DNA from: Candidatus Stoquefichus sp. SB1
Lineage (GTDB): Bacteria; Bacillota_I; Bacilli_A; Erysipelotrichales; Coprobacillaceae
DNA length: 64,000 bases
Reading direction: 5' to 3'
Assembly: GCF_001244545.1 (NCBI RefSeq)
Contig: NZ_LN852693.1
Coordinates: 75,631-139,630 of the forward strand
The notes beneath the pieces were generated by a model. The model was not told the origin of the DNA. It searched no databases and was given only the letters and a program-made list of their open reading frames with translations. Positions 24,710-37,032 of this stretch are shown one piece after another. Each line of letters starts with the position of its first letter. Position 1 is the first letter of the stretch. Made by a program: the position numbers and the translations under genes.

Positions 24710-26404
24710 ATGTTGGATTGGTTAAATGCAAATACAATAGAGGCAGTTGGATTGGTTTTGGGTGGATTGGCTATTTTTATTTATGGCATTCAAATGATGA
24801 GTGACGCATTAAAAAGTATTGCTGGAACAAGAATCAGAGAATATATTGAAAAATATACAAGAAACTTGTTGATGTCAATTTTGGTTGGAACGTTTATTTC
24901 AGCATTACTACATTCAAGTTCAGCCGTTACAGTCATTTCAATTAGTTTAGTAAGAGCTGGACTGATGGGATTGGAACAGGCAATTGGTATTACTATTGGT
25001 GCGAATATTGGAACCTGTGTTACTTCTATTATGATTGGGTTGAACATTGAACAGTTTGCTTATTACTTTGTTTTTATTGGTGTAGCAGTTATGTTTTTAG
25101 CAAAGAAGAAAAAAATATCCTATGTGGGAAAGGTATTAACTGGTTTTGGCTTGATTTTTGTAGGCTTAGAAATGATGAGCAATGAACTGGTATTGATTGC
25201 TAAAGAAGCATGGTTTATGGATATGATGATTATGTTAGGAAAACAGCCTTGGTTTGCTTTGATAGGAGCAACAATTGCAACTGCTATTATGCAATCATCA
25301 ACTGCTATTATTGGAATTGTTCAAAAGTTATATATTACAGGTGTATTGACACCGGCAGCAGGAGCGGCTTTTATATTTGGAGCAAATGTGGGAACTTGTA
25401 TGACGGCTTTATTGGCTTCTTTAGGTGGTTCTATTGCAACAAAGCGAGCTGCTTGGTTTCATGCAGTCTATAATCTTTTAGGAGCTTTGTTAGGAATGAT
25501 TATCTTGACGCCTTTTGTCAATTTGACAAATTGGGTTAATCAGATCATATATGGTGGTCCTGAAATGTATATTGCTCAGGCACATTTTATCTTTAATGTG
25601 GCTTCTACCATCCTTGTGATTCCTTTTGTTGGCCAATGTGTTAAATTATTAAAATTACTGATTCCAGGTGAAGATAATAAAGGTATCAAAATTGAAAATA
25701 TTGATCAGCTTGATGATCAGCTGATTGAAAAATTCCCAGCTGCCGCTTTAGCAGTTGCTAGAAAAAATACTTTAAGAATGGGACGCAATGTTTTAGAAAA
25801 TATCAAATTGTCAAAACAATATCTTTTGTCACATAATACAGAAGAGTATGATGAAGTGATAGAAATTGAAGCTTTAGTCAATAGATATGATGCCTCATTA
25901 TCTCAATATCTGCTCAAAATAGCTCAGCAGCCAACTTTATCACAAGATCAAACTCAGGAATATTATAAAAATTATCAAATTGTTAAACATTTAGAACAAA
26001 TTTCTGATCAGGTTAATAATCTCATTGATTTTTATAAGATGGTTTATGATGAAAAAGGAACTTTTTCATCTGGTGCCATTGATGATTTTGAAAAGATTTA
26101 TAGTTTAATTGAAGATATGTTAGCAGATGCTATGCATATTTATGATACAAGAAAAGGTGCAAGGTTATTAGGACAGTTGAATAATAAAGAAAAACAACTG
26201 AATTTATTAGAATTGCAATGTCAACAAAATCATTTTGAAAGAATGTGTCAGAATATATGTGACAATTCATTTGCAGCTTCAGTTTTTCTAGATATTTTAT
26301 CACACATGGAAAGAATTGGGGACATTTCTTTGGATATTGCCAATCGTACTTTTGTGGCTTATAAAAAACATGAACAGAAATATCTTGATCCAAATCAAAT
26401 ATAA
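24710..26404 (+). CDS. Na/phosphate cotransporter family protein with PhoU-like tail
   Basis: A 564-residue protein. The N-terminal half is a membrane domain with the two inverted Na/Pi repeats, each with the family's QSS/HSSS-type motif: ALLHSSSAVTVISI (about 65-78) and AIMQSSTAIIGI in the second half, plus GANIGTCVTS and GANVGTCMTA. The last 220 residues are a soluble helical PhoU-like domain. Such proteins import phosphate using sodium. It is monocistronic and convergent with the ROK kinase gene. Confidence 0.88.
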   Translation: MLDWLNANTIEAVGLVLGGLAIFIYGIQMMSDALKSIAGTRIREYIEKYTRNLLMSILVGTFISALLHSSSAVTVISISLVRAGLMGLEQAIGITIGANIGTCVTSIMIGLNIEQFAYYFVFIGVAVMFLAKKKKISYVGKVLTGFGLIFVGLEMMSNELVLIAKEAWFMDMMIMLGKQPWFALIGATIATAIMQSSTAIIGIVQKLYITGVLTPAAGAAFIFGANVGTCMTALLASLGGSIATKRAAWFHAVYNLLGALLGMIILTPFVNLTNWVNQIIYGGPEMYIAQAHFIFNVASTILVIPFVGQCVKLLKLLIPGEDNKGIKIENIDQLDDQLIEKFPAAALAVARKNTLRMGRNVLENIKLSKQYLLSHNTEEYDEVIEIEALVNRYDASLSQYLLKIAQQPTLSQDQTQEYYKNYQIVKHLEQISDQVNNLIDFYKMVYDEKGTFSSGAIDDFEKIYSLIEDMLADAMHIYDTRKGARLLGQLNNKEKQLNLLELQCQQNHFERMCQNICDNSFAASVFLDILSHMERIGDISLDIANRTFVAYKKHEQKYLDPNQI

Positions 26405-26426
26405 AATCATTCATTTTGATTGATGA

Positions 26427-26461
26427 AAAGAGTTATCGTTTTGTGGCGATAACTCTTTATT
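26427..26461. terminator. Bidirectional terminator between Na/Pi transporter and ROK kinase genes
   Basis: A perfect 12-bp stem AAAGAGTTATCG / CGATAACTCTTT (26427-26438 with 26447-26458). A T-rich tail is present on both strands. Confidence 0.85.
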
Positions 26462-26471
26462 GAAATCATAT

Positions 26472-27332
26472 TTAAGATATATGATTTTTTAATGCTCCTA
26501 ATAGATTAGCATCATTATAATAGTGACAAGCTGTTATAATAGGCTGATGTTCATCTTCTTGATATTGCTGACGAAGTTTTTGAAATTCTTGTTGAATTGT
26601 TGTTATGAGGATAGGTTGTTCACTGATACCGCCACCAATACAAACAACATCAAGATCAAGAATATAATCAAGATTATAAATCATAAATGCAATTTGACGA
26701 CAATACTTTAGAAAATGCTGATAGGCAGTAGGATGATCCTGAATTTTTTCAAAAACAACTTGACCATCTTCTAAACATCCCATCATTTGACTCATTGAAG
26801 CGATGAGTGCGTTAGCACTATTGTTCTTTCCAAAATTTGTCATTACTCTATAAGTATCATCAGTATTCATAAGAATAGAACCAATCTCACCAGCTTTATG
26901 ATGATGACTGTTATAGATTTTGCCATCTAAGATAAGCGTTCCGCCAATTCCACTACCCAAAACAATCATGAGAGCATTGTGGGCATTTTGTAAACTGCCT
27001 TTCCACATTTCACCAAGAGCAGCACACTTAGCATCATTTTCTATAGAAACGGGAAGGTGGGTAATGTCTTCGAGTTCTTGTTTAAGAGAATGATTGGCTA
27101 AAAAAGGCAAAAGTGTAATCGCATGCACATAACCTGTTTGACTCTCAATTATGCCAGGCATACTGATGGCTATACCGACAACATCATCTTTTATGAGGCT
27201 TGTTAAACTGTTATAAAAATCAGCAAGATTTGTTTTAACAGTTGGTATCTTTGATTTTTTTAAACAATGACCATCTTTTTGGTAATAGCCATATTTTGTA
27301 TAAGTTCCACCAATATCAATGACTAAATACAT
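26472..27332 (-). CDS. ROK family sugar kinase
   Basis: A 286-residue ASKHA-fold protein with the phosphate loop DIGGTYTKYG (6-15), the catalytic-type region IENDAKCAALGE (about 98-109), VLGSGIGGTLI and IGGGISEQP near the C-terminus. The ROK zinc motif (CxCGxxGCxE) is missing; the corresponding region reads HHHKAGEIGS, as in the zinc-free subgroup. It probably phosphorylates glucose, ManNAc or a related sugar; the substrate cannot be assigned. AAGGAAGTG precedes the ATG. Monocistronic. Confidence 0.85.
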   Translation of the reverse strand: MYLVIDIGGTYTKYGYYQKDGHCLKKSKIPTVKTNLADFYNSLTSLIKDDVVGIAISMPGIIESQTGYVHAITLLPFLANHSLKQELEDITHLPVSIENDAKCAALGEMWKGSLQNAHNALMIVLGSGIGGTLILDGKIYNSHHHKAGEIGSILMNTDDTYRVMTNFGKNNSANALIASMSQMMGCLEDGQVVFEKIQDHPTAYQHFLKYCRQIAFMIYNLDYILDLDVVCIGGGISEQPILITTIQQEFQKLRQQYQEDEHQPIITACHYYNDANLLGALKNHIS

Positions 27333-27470
27333 TTTTTATTCACTTCCTTTTTTCTATTATTTCATTGAATGTATGAATTGTAAAGAAAAAGAATACCATC
27401 AAATGGTTGTTGTGATATCCATTGATTGATGATATACTTTTATCAAAATTATTATAAATAAGGGGGATAT

Positions 27471-28175
27471 ATGAAATTAGTTATTGAACATCTTCAAAAA
27501 AGTTTTGAAGATAAAAAAGTTTTAGAAGATATTCATTTTTGTTTTGAACAGGGGAAAATTTATGGCTTATTAGGAAGAAATGGGGCTGGAAAAACAACAT
27601 TATTTAATTGCTTGAATCATGATATAGATATTGATGGGGGAACATTTTATATTGAGGATGGTGAACAACGTCCTCTTACCATGAATGATATTGGTTATGT
27701 TTTATCAACACCAACAGTTCCAGAGTTTTTAACAGCTAGAGAATTTTTGAAATTTTTTATTGAAGTGAATCAAAAAAATATTGTTGACTTAAAAAGTATT
27801 GATGAATATTTTGATATTGTCAATATTGCTGCTGAAGATCGTGATCGTTTATTAAAAGATTTTTCACATGGAATGAAAAATAAGATGCAGATGTTAATTC
27901 AATTGATTGCCAAGCCTGCTATCTTATTGCTAGATGAACCACTTACATCTTTAGATGTTGTTGTGGCTGATGAAATGAAAAAACTTTTAAAACAAATGAA
28001 GGAAGAACATATTCTTATTTTTTCAACACATATTATGGAATTGGCTATTGATCTATGTGATGAAATTGTTATTTTAAATAAAGGTCAATTATCTTTTGTT
28101 GATAGGAATGGACTGAATCAAGATGAATTACAAGAAAAAATTATCAAAATTTTAAAGGATGACCATGATGCTTAA
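27471..28175 (+). CDS. ABC transporter ATP-binding protein
   Basis: A 234-residue ATPase with Walker A GRNGAGKTTLF (about 37-47), Walker B AILLLDEPLTSLD and the H-loop in IFSTHIMEL. The signature is unusual: FSHGMKNKMQ in place of LSGGMKRR. It belongs to the ABC-2-type exporter ATPases. AAGGGGGA lies before the ATG. The stop overlaps the start of the membrane-protein gene that follows, so the two form one transporter. Confidence 0.88.
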   Translation: MKLVIEHLQKSFEDKKVLEDIHFCFEQGKIYGLLGRNGAGKTTLFNCLNHDIDIDGGTFYIEDGEQRPLTMNDIGYVLSTPTVPEFLTAREFLKFFIEVNQKNIVDLKSIDEYFDIVNIAAEDRDRLLKDFSHGMKNKMQMLIQLIAKPAILLLDEPLTSLDVVVADEMKKLLKQMKEEHILIFSTHIMELAIDLCDEIVILNKGQLSFVDRNGLNQDELQEKIIKILKDDHDA

Positions 28176-29739
28176 GACCTTTTTGATTGCTTATCGCTTA
28201 AAAGATACTTATCATGTCAATAGTATGATCTATGCTTTAAAAAGTCTTCCATTTATTAAAAAAATATTGCCTGTTTCCTTATATCAGCATTACGGATTAA
28301 AAGTATTAGGTCATATTTTAAGTGTGTTATGGGAATTTATTTCTCTTTTTCTTGGTAAATTCATTTATTTTCTCATCATGTTTATGGTTCCACTGGCTTA
28401 TATGGACCGTGTTGATTTTCATTCGTTTTTACAATTGCTTTTCTTTTTAACATTGATTGGCACACGATTCAATACAGAAATGATTAATCCTAGTCAAGAT
28501 AAATATTATGCGATTATTTTGATGAAAATGGATAGTCGTGAATATAGTGTCTCACAATATATTTATAAATTACTTAGATATATTATTGGTTTAATTCCTT
28601 GCTTTTTATTTTTTACAATCTCTATGGATTATGCAATCTGGTTATGTTTTGTTTTGCCAATTGCTATGGGATGTTTAAAAACAGTTGTTGTTGCCTATGA
28701 TCTTTATGTTTATCAAAAACATCATCGGATTTCTTGTCAAAACGACCATCATCGAGGTACTTTTGTTTTTGCTTTTATTTGTTTAATAGCAGGGTATGGG
28801 CTTTTATTCTTTGATATCATGCTTCCTATGATATTTCTTGTATTCATATTTACAATAAGTCTATTTCTGGGTATCATTTGTGGATTATATATTTTTAATT
28901 ATCCTTGTTATCATGCTTTTAGTCATGATTTATTGCGAAATGTTCATCAGTTGTTTCAAAGCGATAATCAGGAACTCGTTAATGATGCATATCATCAAGT
29001 GATTACTATTGAAACAGATAAAAAGAGTTCTAAAAAAGGATTTGCGTATTTTCATGAACTGTTTGTGAAACGTCATCAAAAGATTTTATGGAAAACAGCG
29101 AAACGTCAAACTTATTGTTTAACTGTGATCATGATGTTGATCATATTGATAATTTGTCGTGATATGAATATCAAAAAAGAAGTTCATGTTTTATTAAAAA
29201 CTTTTTTACCTTATTTTGTCTTTATTATGTATTTATTAAATACAACTCAAAATGCAACCAATGCGATGTTTGTCAATTGTGATCACAGTATGTTAACATA
29301 TTCATTTTATCGTGTTCCTTCCCATATTTTACAGCTGTTTCAAATGAGATTAAAAGAAATGATAAAAATCAATTTATTGCCTGGTTTTGTTTTGGCAATG
29401 GGATATTTGATTGTTTCATTAATATGTGGAGGGATGAATGAATTCTTAAATGCTATGATTGGTTTTATATCTATTATATCTATGAGTATCTTTTTTTCGA
29501 CTCATTATTTAATTCTCTATTATTTATTACAACCTTATAATATGGAGACTGAAATCAAAAATCCTATTTATTCCCTTGTGCTTTCTTTGACTTATATTGT
29601 TTGTTATGCATTTATAAGAATTGAATTGCCTACTTTTGCTTTTGGGATTGTGTGTATTGTTTTTTGTATTTTCTATTGTTTGATGAGTTGTGTTTTGGTT
29701 TATAAAAAAGCTGAGCAAACTTTTAAAATACATAATTAA
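28168..29739 (+). CDS. Large ABC exporter permease, family unassigned
   Basis: A 523-residue membrane protein with about 10-12 hydrophobic segments, including FLGKFIYFLIMFMVPLAY near residue 65 and several pairs in the second half. I recognise no named family; the role as permease is inferred from its overlap with the ABC ATPase gene. ATG 28168 has AAGGA 8 bases upstream; in-frame ATGs at 28159 and 28165 are alternatives. Substrate unknown; bacteriocin, lipid or peptide export would all fit. Confidence 0.65.
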   Translation: MLKTFLIAYRLKDTYHVNSMIYALKSLPFIKKILPVSLYQHYGLKVLGHILSVLWEFISLFLGKFIYFLIMFMVPLAYMDRVDFHSFLQLLFFLTLIGTRFNTEMINPSQDKYYAIILMKMDSREYSVSQYIYKLLRYIIGLIPCFLFFTISMDYAIWLCFVLPIAMGCLKTVVVAYDLYVYQKHHRISCQNDHHRGTFVFAFICLIAGYGLLFFDIMLPMIFLVFIFTISLFLGIICGLYIFNYPCYHAFSHDLLRNVHQLFQSDNQELVNDAYHQVITIETDKKSSKKGFAYFHELFVKRHQKILWKTAKRQTYCLTVIMMLIILIICRDMNIKKEVHVLLKTFLPYFVFIMYLLNTTQNATNAMFVNCDHSMLTYSFYRVPSHILQLFQMRLKEMIKINLLPGFVLAMGYLIVSLICGGMNEFLNAMIGFISIISMSIFFSTHYLILYYLLQPYNMETEIKNPIYSLVLSLTYIVCYAFIRIELPTFAFGIVCIVFCIFYCLMSCVLVYKKAEQTFKIHN

Positions 29740-29769
29740 GATTTTAAAGATAAGAATTTGACTGGAATG

Positions 29770-29800
29770 AGTGATGACAAATTTCATCACTTTTCTTATT
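29770..29800 (+). terminator. Terminator of the ABC exporter unit
   Basis: An 8-bp stem AGTGATGA / TCATCACT (29770-29777 with 29784-29791) and a T-rich tail. Confidence 0.75.
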
Positions 29801-29809
29801 TTGATAATA

Positions 29810-29818
29810 TGGTATAAT
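29810..29818 (+). promoter_or_regulatory. Extended -10 promoter for pcrA
   Basis: TGGTATAAT, perfect -10 with TGn, 23 bases before the pcrA ATG. Confidence 0.65.
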
Positions 29819-29841
29819 GAAATAATGAAAGGAGTGGGACA

Positions 29842-31989
29842 ATGAATTTAGATGAATTATTAAACCCAAGACAAAAAGAAGCAGCGACATATTTGGACTC
29901 TCATTTGCGTATTATTGCGGGGGCAGGAAGTGGGAAGACCAGAGTTTTAACTTATCGTATTGCTTATTTGATTGAAGAAATTGGCATTGAACCACGCCAT
30001 ATATTAGCCATTACGTTTACTAATAAAGCAGCTAACGAAATGAAAGAAAGAGTTATCGGATTGTTAGGTGATTATGCTTCTGGGGCTTTGCTTTGTACAA
30101 TTCATTCTTTGTGTGTAAGGATTTTAAGACAAAATATTCGAGCACTTGATTATCCAAATAATTTTATTATTATGGATGAAGAGGACCAAAAATCACTCTT
30201 AAAAAAGATTTTTAAAGAACGTCAAATTGATCCAAAAACAATCAGTGTTAAAAGTTGTATTCATTATATTTCAACATGTAAAATAGGTGGTGTTTCACCA
30301 GAGCGTGCTTTAATGTTTGCGGGTGATTTTATCGGTGAACAAAAAAAAGCTATTGCATATGAAGATTATGAAAAATATAAAGCTGATCATTTTATGCTGG
30401 ATTTTGATGATCTTTTATTAAAAACGGTAGAATTGTTTGAAAAATTTCCAGAAATATTAGAAAGATGGCAAAGACATTTTCAGTTTATTCATGTTGATGA
30501 GTTTCAGGATGTGAGTGAAGTTGATTATAAATTGATTAAATATTTGTCAGGACGATCTACACTTTGTGTGGTTGGTGATCCTGATCAAACAATTTATTCA
30601 TTTAGGGGATCAGATATCAATTTTATTATGAATTTTGATCAAGATTTTCCAAATACCAAAACAGTTATTTTAGATCAAAATTATCGATCAACCAAAACAA
30701 TTCTTAATATTTCAAATAATTTAATTCGTAAAAATAAGAATCGTATGGAAAAAGATTTGTTTACAGAATTAGATGATGGTCCTAAGGTTTTACATTATTC
30801 AGGTGTTGATGAAGAAGCTGAAGCCAATTTTGTTTGTGATACAATTGAAGATATTATTCATCAGGTAGAAGGGGTCAATTATCATGATTTTGCAATATTG
30901 TATCGTGCCAATTATCTTTCTCGTTCTTTTGAACAGAAATTAATTCAAAGACAGATTGATTATAAAATATTTGGGGGCTTAAAATTCTTTAATCGTAAAG
31001 AAATTAAAGATGCTTTGAGTTATATTCGATTGATGGTAAATCAGGATGATTTATCTTTTGAAAGAATTGTCAATGTTCCAGCTCGTGGAGTTGGTGAAAA
31101 GACTTTAGCGAAGATTCAAAATAAAGCGATTGAATATGGCATGAGTAATTATGAGGCGTTGAGTGTTTTTCATGATGAAATGGGATTATCTGGTAAGGCG
31201 AAAAAACAACTGATGGAATTTGTAAAATGTATTGAAAGAGCAAAATCATCATCGTTAAGTTTGCCAGATGTTTTTGAAAAATTATTAGGGGATGTTGGTT
31301 ATTTTGATATGTTAAAAAATGATCAGGATGATAATCGTATTCAAAACTTAATGGAATTAAAAGCTTCTATTTCCAATTATATGAATACACATCCAGATAC
31401 ACCAACTTTTGAAAGTTATTTGCAGGATATTGCTTTATATACATCACAGGATGATGTTTTTGATGATGAGTATGTATCATTGATGAGTATTCATATGGCC
31501 AAAGGCTTAGAGTTTAACTATGTATTTGTAGTGGGATTGTCAGAAGATGTTTTTCCGAGCTTTAGAAGTGTTTCAGAGGCTGGTGATGATGGTATGGAGG
31601 AAGAAAGAAGATTGGCATATGTGGCATTTACACGTGCGAAAAAACGTTTGTATTTAACCGATAGTCAAGGCTTTAACTTTATTACCAATTCTCCTAAGAT
31701 GTCATCACGTTTTATTGATGAAATTGGTAGTGATCAAGTTGAACATGTGGGTAATCCTTCAAAATTTAAACCTAAGGAATATCTTCATTTAGGTCCAACT
31801 GTTGAAGAGATGATTGGCGATAATGAAGTAAGTGAATGGAAACAAGGAGATCTGGTTGAACATGATACTTTTGGCAAAGGTGTCATTGTTAAAGTCAATG
31901 GAAATACTTTGGATATTGCTTTTTCTGTTCCTTATGGTATTAAGACTTTAATGGCTCATCATAAAGCATTGAAAAAACTTGCATCTTAA
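29842..31989 (+). CDS. pcrA: ATP-dependent DNA helicase PcrA/UvrD
   Basis: SF1A 3'-5' helicase, 715 residues. Motifs in order: Q-motif LNPRQKEA, Walker A AGAGSGKTRVLTYR (about 26-39), Ia TFTNKAANEM, II VDEFQDVSEVD, III GDPDQTIYSFRGS, IV LDQNYRST, V SIHMAKGLEFNYVF and VI EERRLAYVAFTRAK. The C-terminus ends with the Tudor-like segment (GDLVEHDTFGKGVIVKV) that binds RNA polymerase in Bacillus PcrA. It removes recombinogenic filaments and acts in repair. ligA and camS follow, as in Bacillus. Confidence 0.97.
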   Translation: MNLDELLNPRQKEAATYLDSHLRIIAGAGSGKTRVLTYRIAYLIEEIGIEPRHILAITFTNKAANEMKERVIGLLGDYASGALLCTIHSLCVRILRQNIRALDYPNNFIIMDEEDQKSLLKKIFKERQIDPKTISVKSCIHYISTCKIGGVSPERALMFAGDFIGEQKKAIAYEDYEKYKADHFMLDFDDLLLKTVELFEKFPEILERWQRHFQFIHVDEFQDVSEVDYKLIKYLSGRSTLCVVGDPDQTIYSFRGSDINFIMNFDQDFPNTKTVILDQNYRSTKTILNISNNLIRKNKNRMEKDLFTELDDGPKVLHYSGVDEEAEANFVCDTIEDIIHQVEGVNYHDFAILYRANYLSRSFEQKLIQRQIDYKIFGGLKFFNRKEIKDALSYIRLMVNQDDLSFERIVNVPARGVGEKTLAKIQNKAIEYGMSNYEALSVFHDEMGLSGKAKKQLMEFVKCIERAKSSSLSLPDVFEKLLGDVGYFDMLKNDQDDNRIQNLMELKASISNYMNTHPDTPTFESYLQDIALYTSQDDVFDDEYVSLMSIHMAKGLEFNYVFVVGLSEDVFPSFRSVSEAGDDGMEEERRLAYVAFTRAKKRLYLTDSQGFNFITNSPKMSSRFIDEIGSDQVEHVGNPSKFKPKEYLHLGPTVEEMIGDNEVSEWKQGDLVEHDTFGKGVIVKVNGNTLDIAFSVPYGIKTLMAHHKALKKLAS

Positions 31990-32003
31990 TTATTTTTGTG
32001 AAG

Positions 32004-32041
32004 AAGAGTAAATGGTCATAAAAGGATCTTTACTCTTTTTC
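32004..32041 (+). terminator. Terminator after pcrA
   Basis: A 9-bp stem AAGAGTAAA / TTTACTCTT (32004-32012 with 32029-32037) with a 16-base loop, then T. Confidence 0.65.
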
Positions 32042-32193
32042 ATGTTTATAGAATTTGATTTTGTAATGATGGATGATGTGAAAGGAGATATTAATGTTTT
32101 CTTAAGAAATAATCGGGAAGAATAGGTTATGATAAGGGTGAATGAGGTCTTTAAGAATTTTTTGCCTTTATGGTTTTATTCAATGGTTATTTT

Positions 32194-32202
32194 TGGTATA
32201 AT
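32194..32202 (+). promoter_or_regulatory. Extended -10 promoter for ligA
   Basis: TGGTATAAT, identical to the elements before pcrA and the ytxG-like gene, 26 bases before the ligA ATG. Confidence 0.65.
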
Positions 32203-32204
32203 GA

Positions 32205-35284
<3,080 letters not shown>

Positions 35285-35295
35285 GGGGTATGAAA

Positions 35296-35586
35296 ATGAA
35301 TGATACTGAGAAAATGTTAAAACAGTTAGGTCGTAAAACGATGTTTGATGTAAGTGATGAAGAAATGCCGGCATTAGTTGAAGAATATAATGTCTTTATG
35401 AGTCATGTTAAAGCATTGGAAGATATTGATACAACGGATGTAGAGCCTTTGGCTTTTCCTTATGAAATAGAAACAACGTTTTTGCGTGAAGATGAAGCTG
35501 TTCATACAATTAGTCGTGAAGAAGCTTTAAAGAATGCAAAGAGTGTACAAGATAATCAAATTAAAGTACCAAAGGTGGTGGGGTAA
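35296..35586 (+). CDS. gatC: Asp/Glu-tRNA amidotransferase subunit C
   Basis: A 96-residue protein that stabilises GatA-GatB. It has the family's typical core: VEEYNVFMSHVKALEDIDTT then VEPLAFP and FLREDE. ATG 35296 is chosen over ATG 35290 because the AGGGGG site at 35283-35288 would be only 1 base from the earlier start. gatA starts directly after the stop. Confidence 0.92.
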   Translation: MNDTEKMLKQLGRKTMFDVSDEEMPALVEEYNVFMSHVKALEDIDTTDVEPLAFPYEIETTFLREDEAVHTISREEALKNAKSVQDNQIKVPKVVG

Positions 35587-37029
35587 ATGATTCAATATAG
35601 TATAGAAGAACTTCATGATTTATTGGCTTCTGGTGAACTTAATCCTCAGGAGTATTATGATGAATTATTTCAAGAAGTTGAGTTTCAACAAGAGAGATTA
35701 AATGCTTTTGTAACAATTACAAAAGATAAAGCATATGATGATTTAAAAAACACACAATTTGATCATTTATTAAATGGGATACCCTATGTATTAAAAGATA
35801 ATTATAATACCAAAGGAATTCGAACAACAGCGTCTAGCCGTATGTTAGAAGATTATACACCTATTTATAATGCACATGTTGTTGATTTGTTGACGAAGCA
35901 GGGTGTCTGTTTGATAGGAAAAGCATCGATGGATGAACTGGCAATGGGTGGAACAAATAAATCTGCGCTTACTGGACCAGTTTACAATCCATGGGATCAT
36001 ACACGTATTGCTGGTGGATCATCTGGAGGAAGTGCAGCACTTGTTGGCAGTGGCGTTGTGCCATTTGCCTTAGGAAGTGATACAGGAGATTCTATTCGTA
36101 AACCAGCAGGTTTTTGTGGGATTGTTGGATTTAAGCCAACATGGGGTCGTATTTCACGATATGGTGTCATCCCTTATGCATCAAGTTTAGATACAGTTGG
36201 AGCTTTTACGCGTAACGTTCGAGATATGGCGATTGTAACAGAAGCTCTTGCTGGACGTGATGAAAGAGATATGACATCAAGCACAAGAGAAGTTCCTCAT
36301 TATTTAGAGAATTTAACAGATGATATTCGTCATTTGAAGATAGCGGTTTTGACATCAGTCAGTGATGAAATCAGAAATCCTGAAATTAAAGCAAATTTTG
36401 AACATGTTGTACAAACATTTAAAGAATTAGGAGCAACTGTTGAAGATGTAACTATGCCAACAACACTTATGCGTACATTACTACCAACGTATACAATTAT
36501 TGCTAATTCTGAAGCAACAAGTAATCATTCTTGTTTAGATGGTATTAAATATGGAAATCGTCAGGCAGGTCAAACAACAGATGATGTTATGATTCATTCT
36601 CGTACTCATGGTTTTGGTGATCATATTAAACGTCGTTTTATTCTTGGTAATCTAGCTTTGGCAACTGAAAATCAGGAAAGAATGTTTAGAAAGGCACAAC
36701 GTGTCAGAAGATTGATTGTTGAAGAATTGAATAAAATTTATCAGGATTATGATATTATCTTAACACCTAATGGGGGAAGTATTGCTCCTCGTGTTGATGA
36801 GGCAACTGATGATCGTTTAAGTGATGAATATCTCATTTTAGAGAATCATTTAAGTTTAGGTAATTTTGCTGGAACACCAAGTTTATCATTACCATCTGGT
36901 TTTGTTGATGGTATGCCGATTGCTGTGAATTTAATGGGTCGTCTTTTTGAAGAACAAACAGTTCTTAATTGTGCCTATGCATTAGAAAATGCATTAGGAT
37001 TTAAAAATCAATATTCAAGGGAGGGGTAG
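35587..37029 (+). CDS. gatA: Asp/Glu-tRNA amidotransferase subunit A
   Basis: The amidase subunit (480 residues), releasing ammonia from glutamine for transamidation of Glu-tRNA-Gln or Asp-tRNA-Asn. The Ser-cisSer-Lys triad is visible: Lys in VLKDNYNTKGI, GGSSGGSAAL and GSDTGDSIRKPAGFCG. The last motif reads TGDS where many GatA have TGGS; I believe related low-GC bacteria share this variant. No gap to gatC. Confidence 0.96.
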   Translation: MIQYSIEELHDLLASGELNPQEYYDELFQEVEFQQERLNAFVTITKDKAYDDLKNTQFDHLLNGIPYVLKDNYNTKGIRTTASSRMLEDYTPIYNAHVVDLLTKQGVCLIGKASMDELAMGGTNKSALTGPVYNPWDHTRIAGGSSGGSAALVGSGVVPFALGSDTGDSIRKPAGFCGIVGFKPTWGRISRYGVIPYASSLDTVGAFTRNVRDMAIVTEALAGRDERDMTSSTREVPHYLENLTDDIRHLKIAVLTSVSDEIRNPEIKANFEHVVQTFKELGATVEDVTMPTTLMRTLLPTYTIIANSEATSNHSCLDGIKYGNRQAGQTTDDVMIHSRTHGFGDHIKRRFILGNLALATENQERMFRKAQRVRRLIVEELNKIYQDYDIILTPNGGSIAPRVDEATDDRLSDEYLILENHLSLGNFAGTPSLSLPSGFVDGMPIAVNLMGRLFEEQTVLNCAYALENALGFKNQYSREG

Positions 37030-37032
37030 AAG

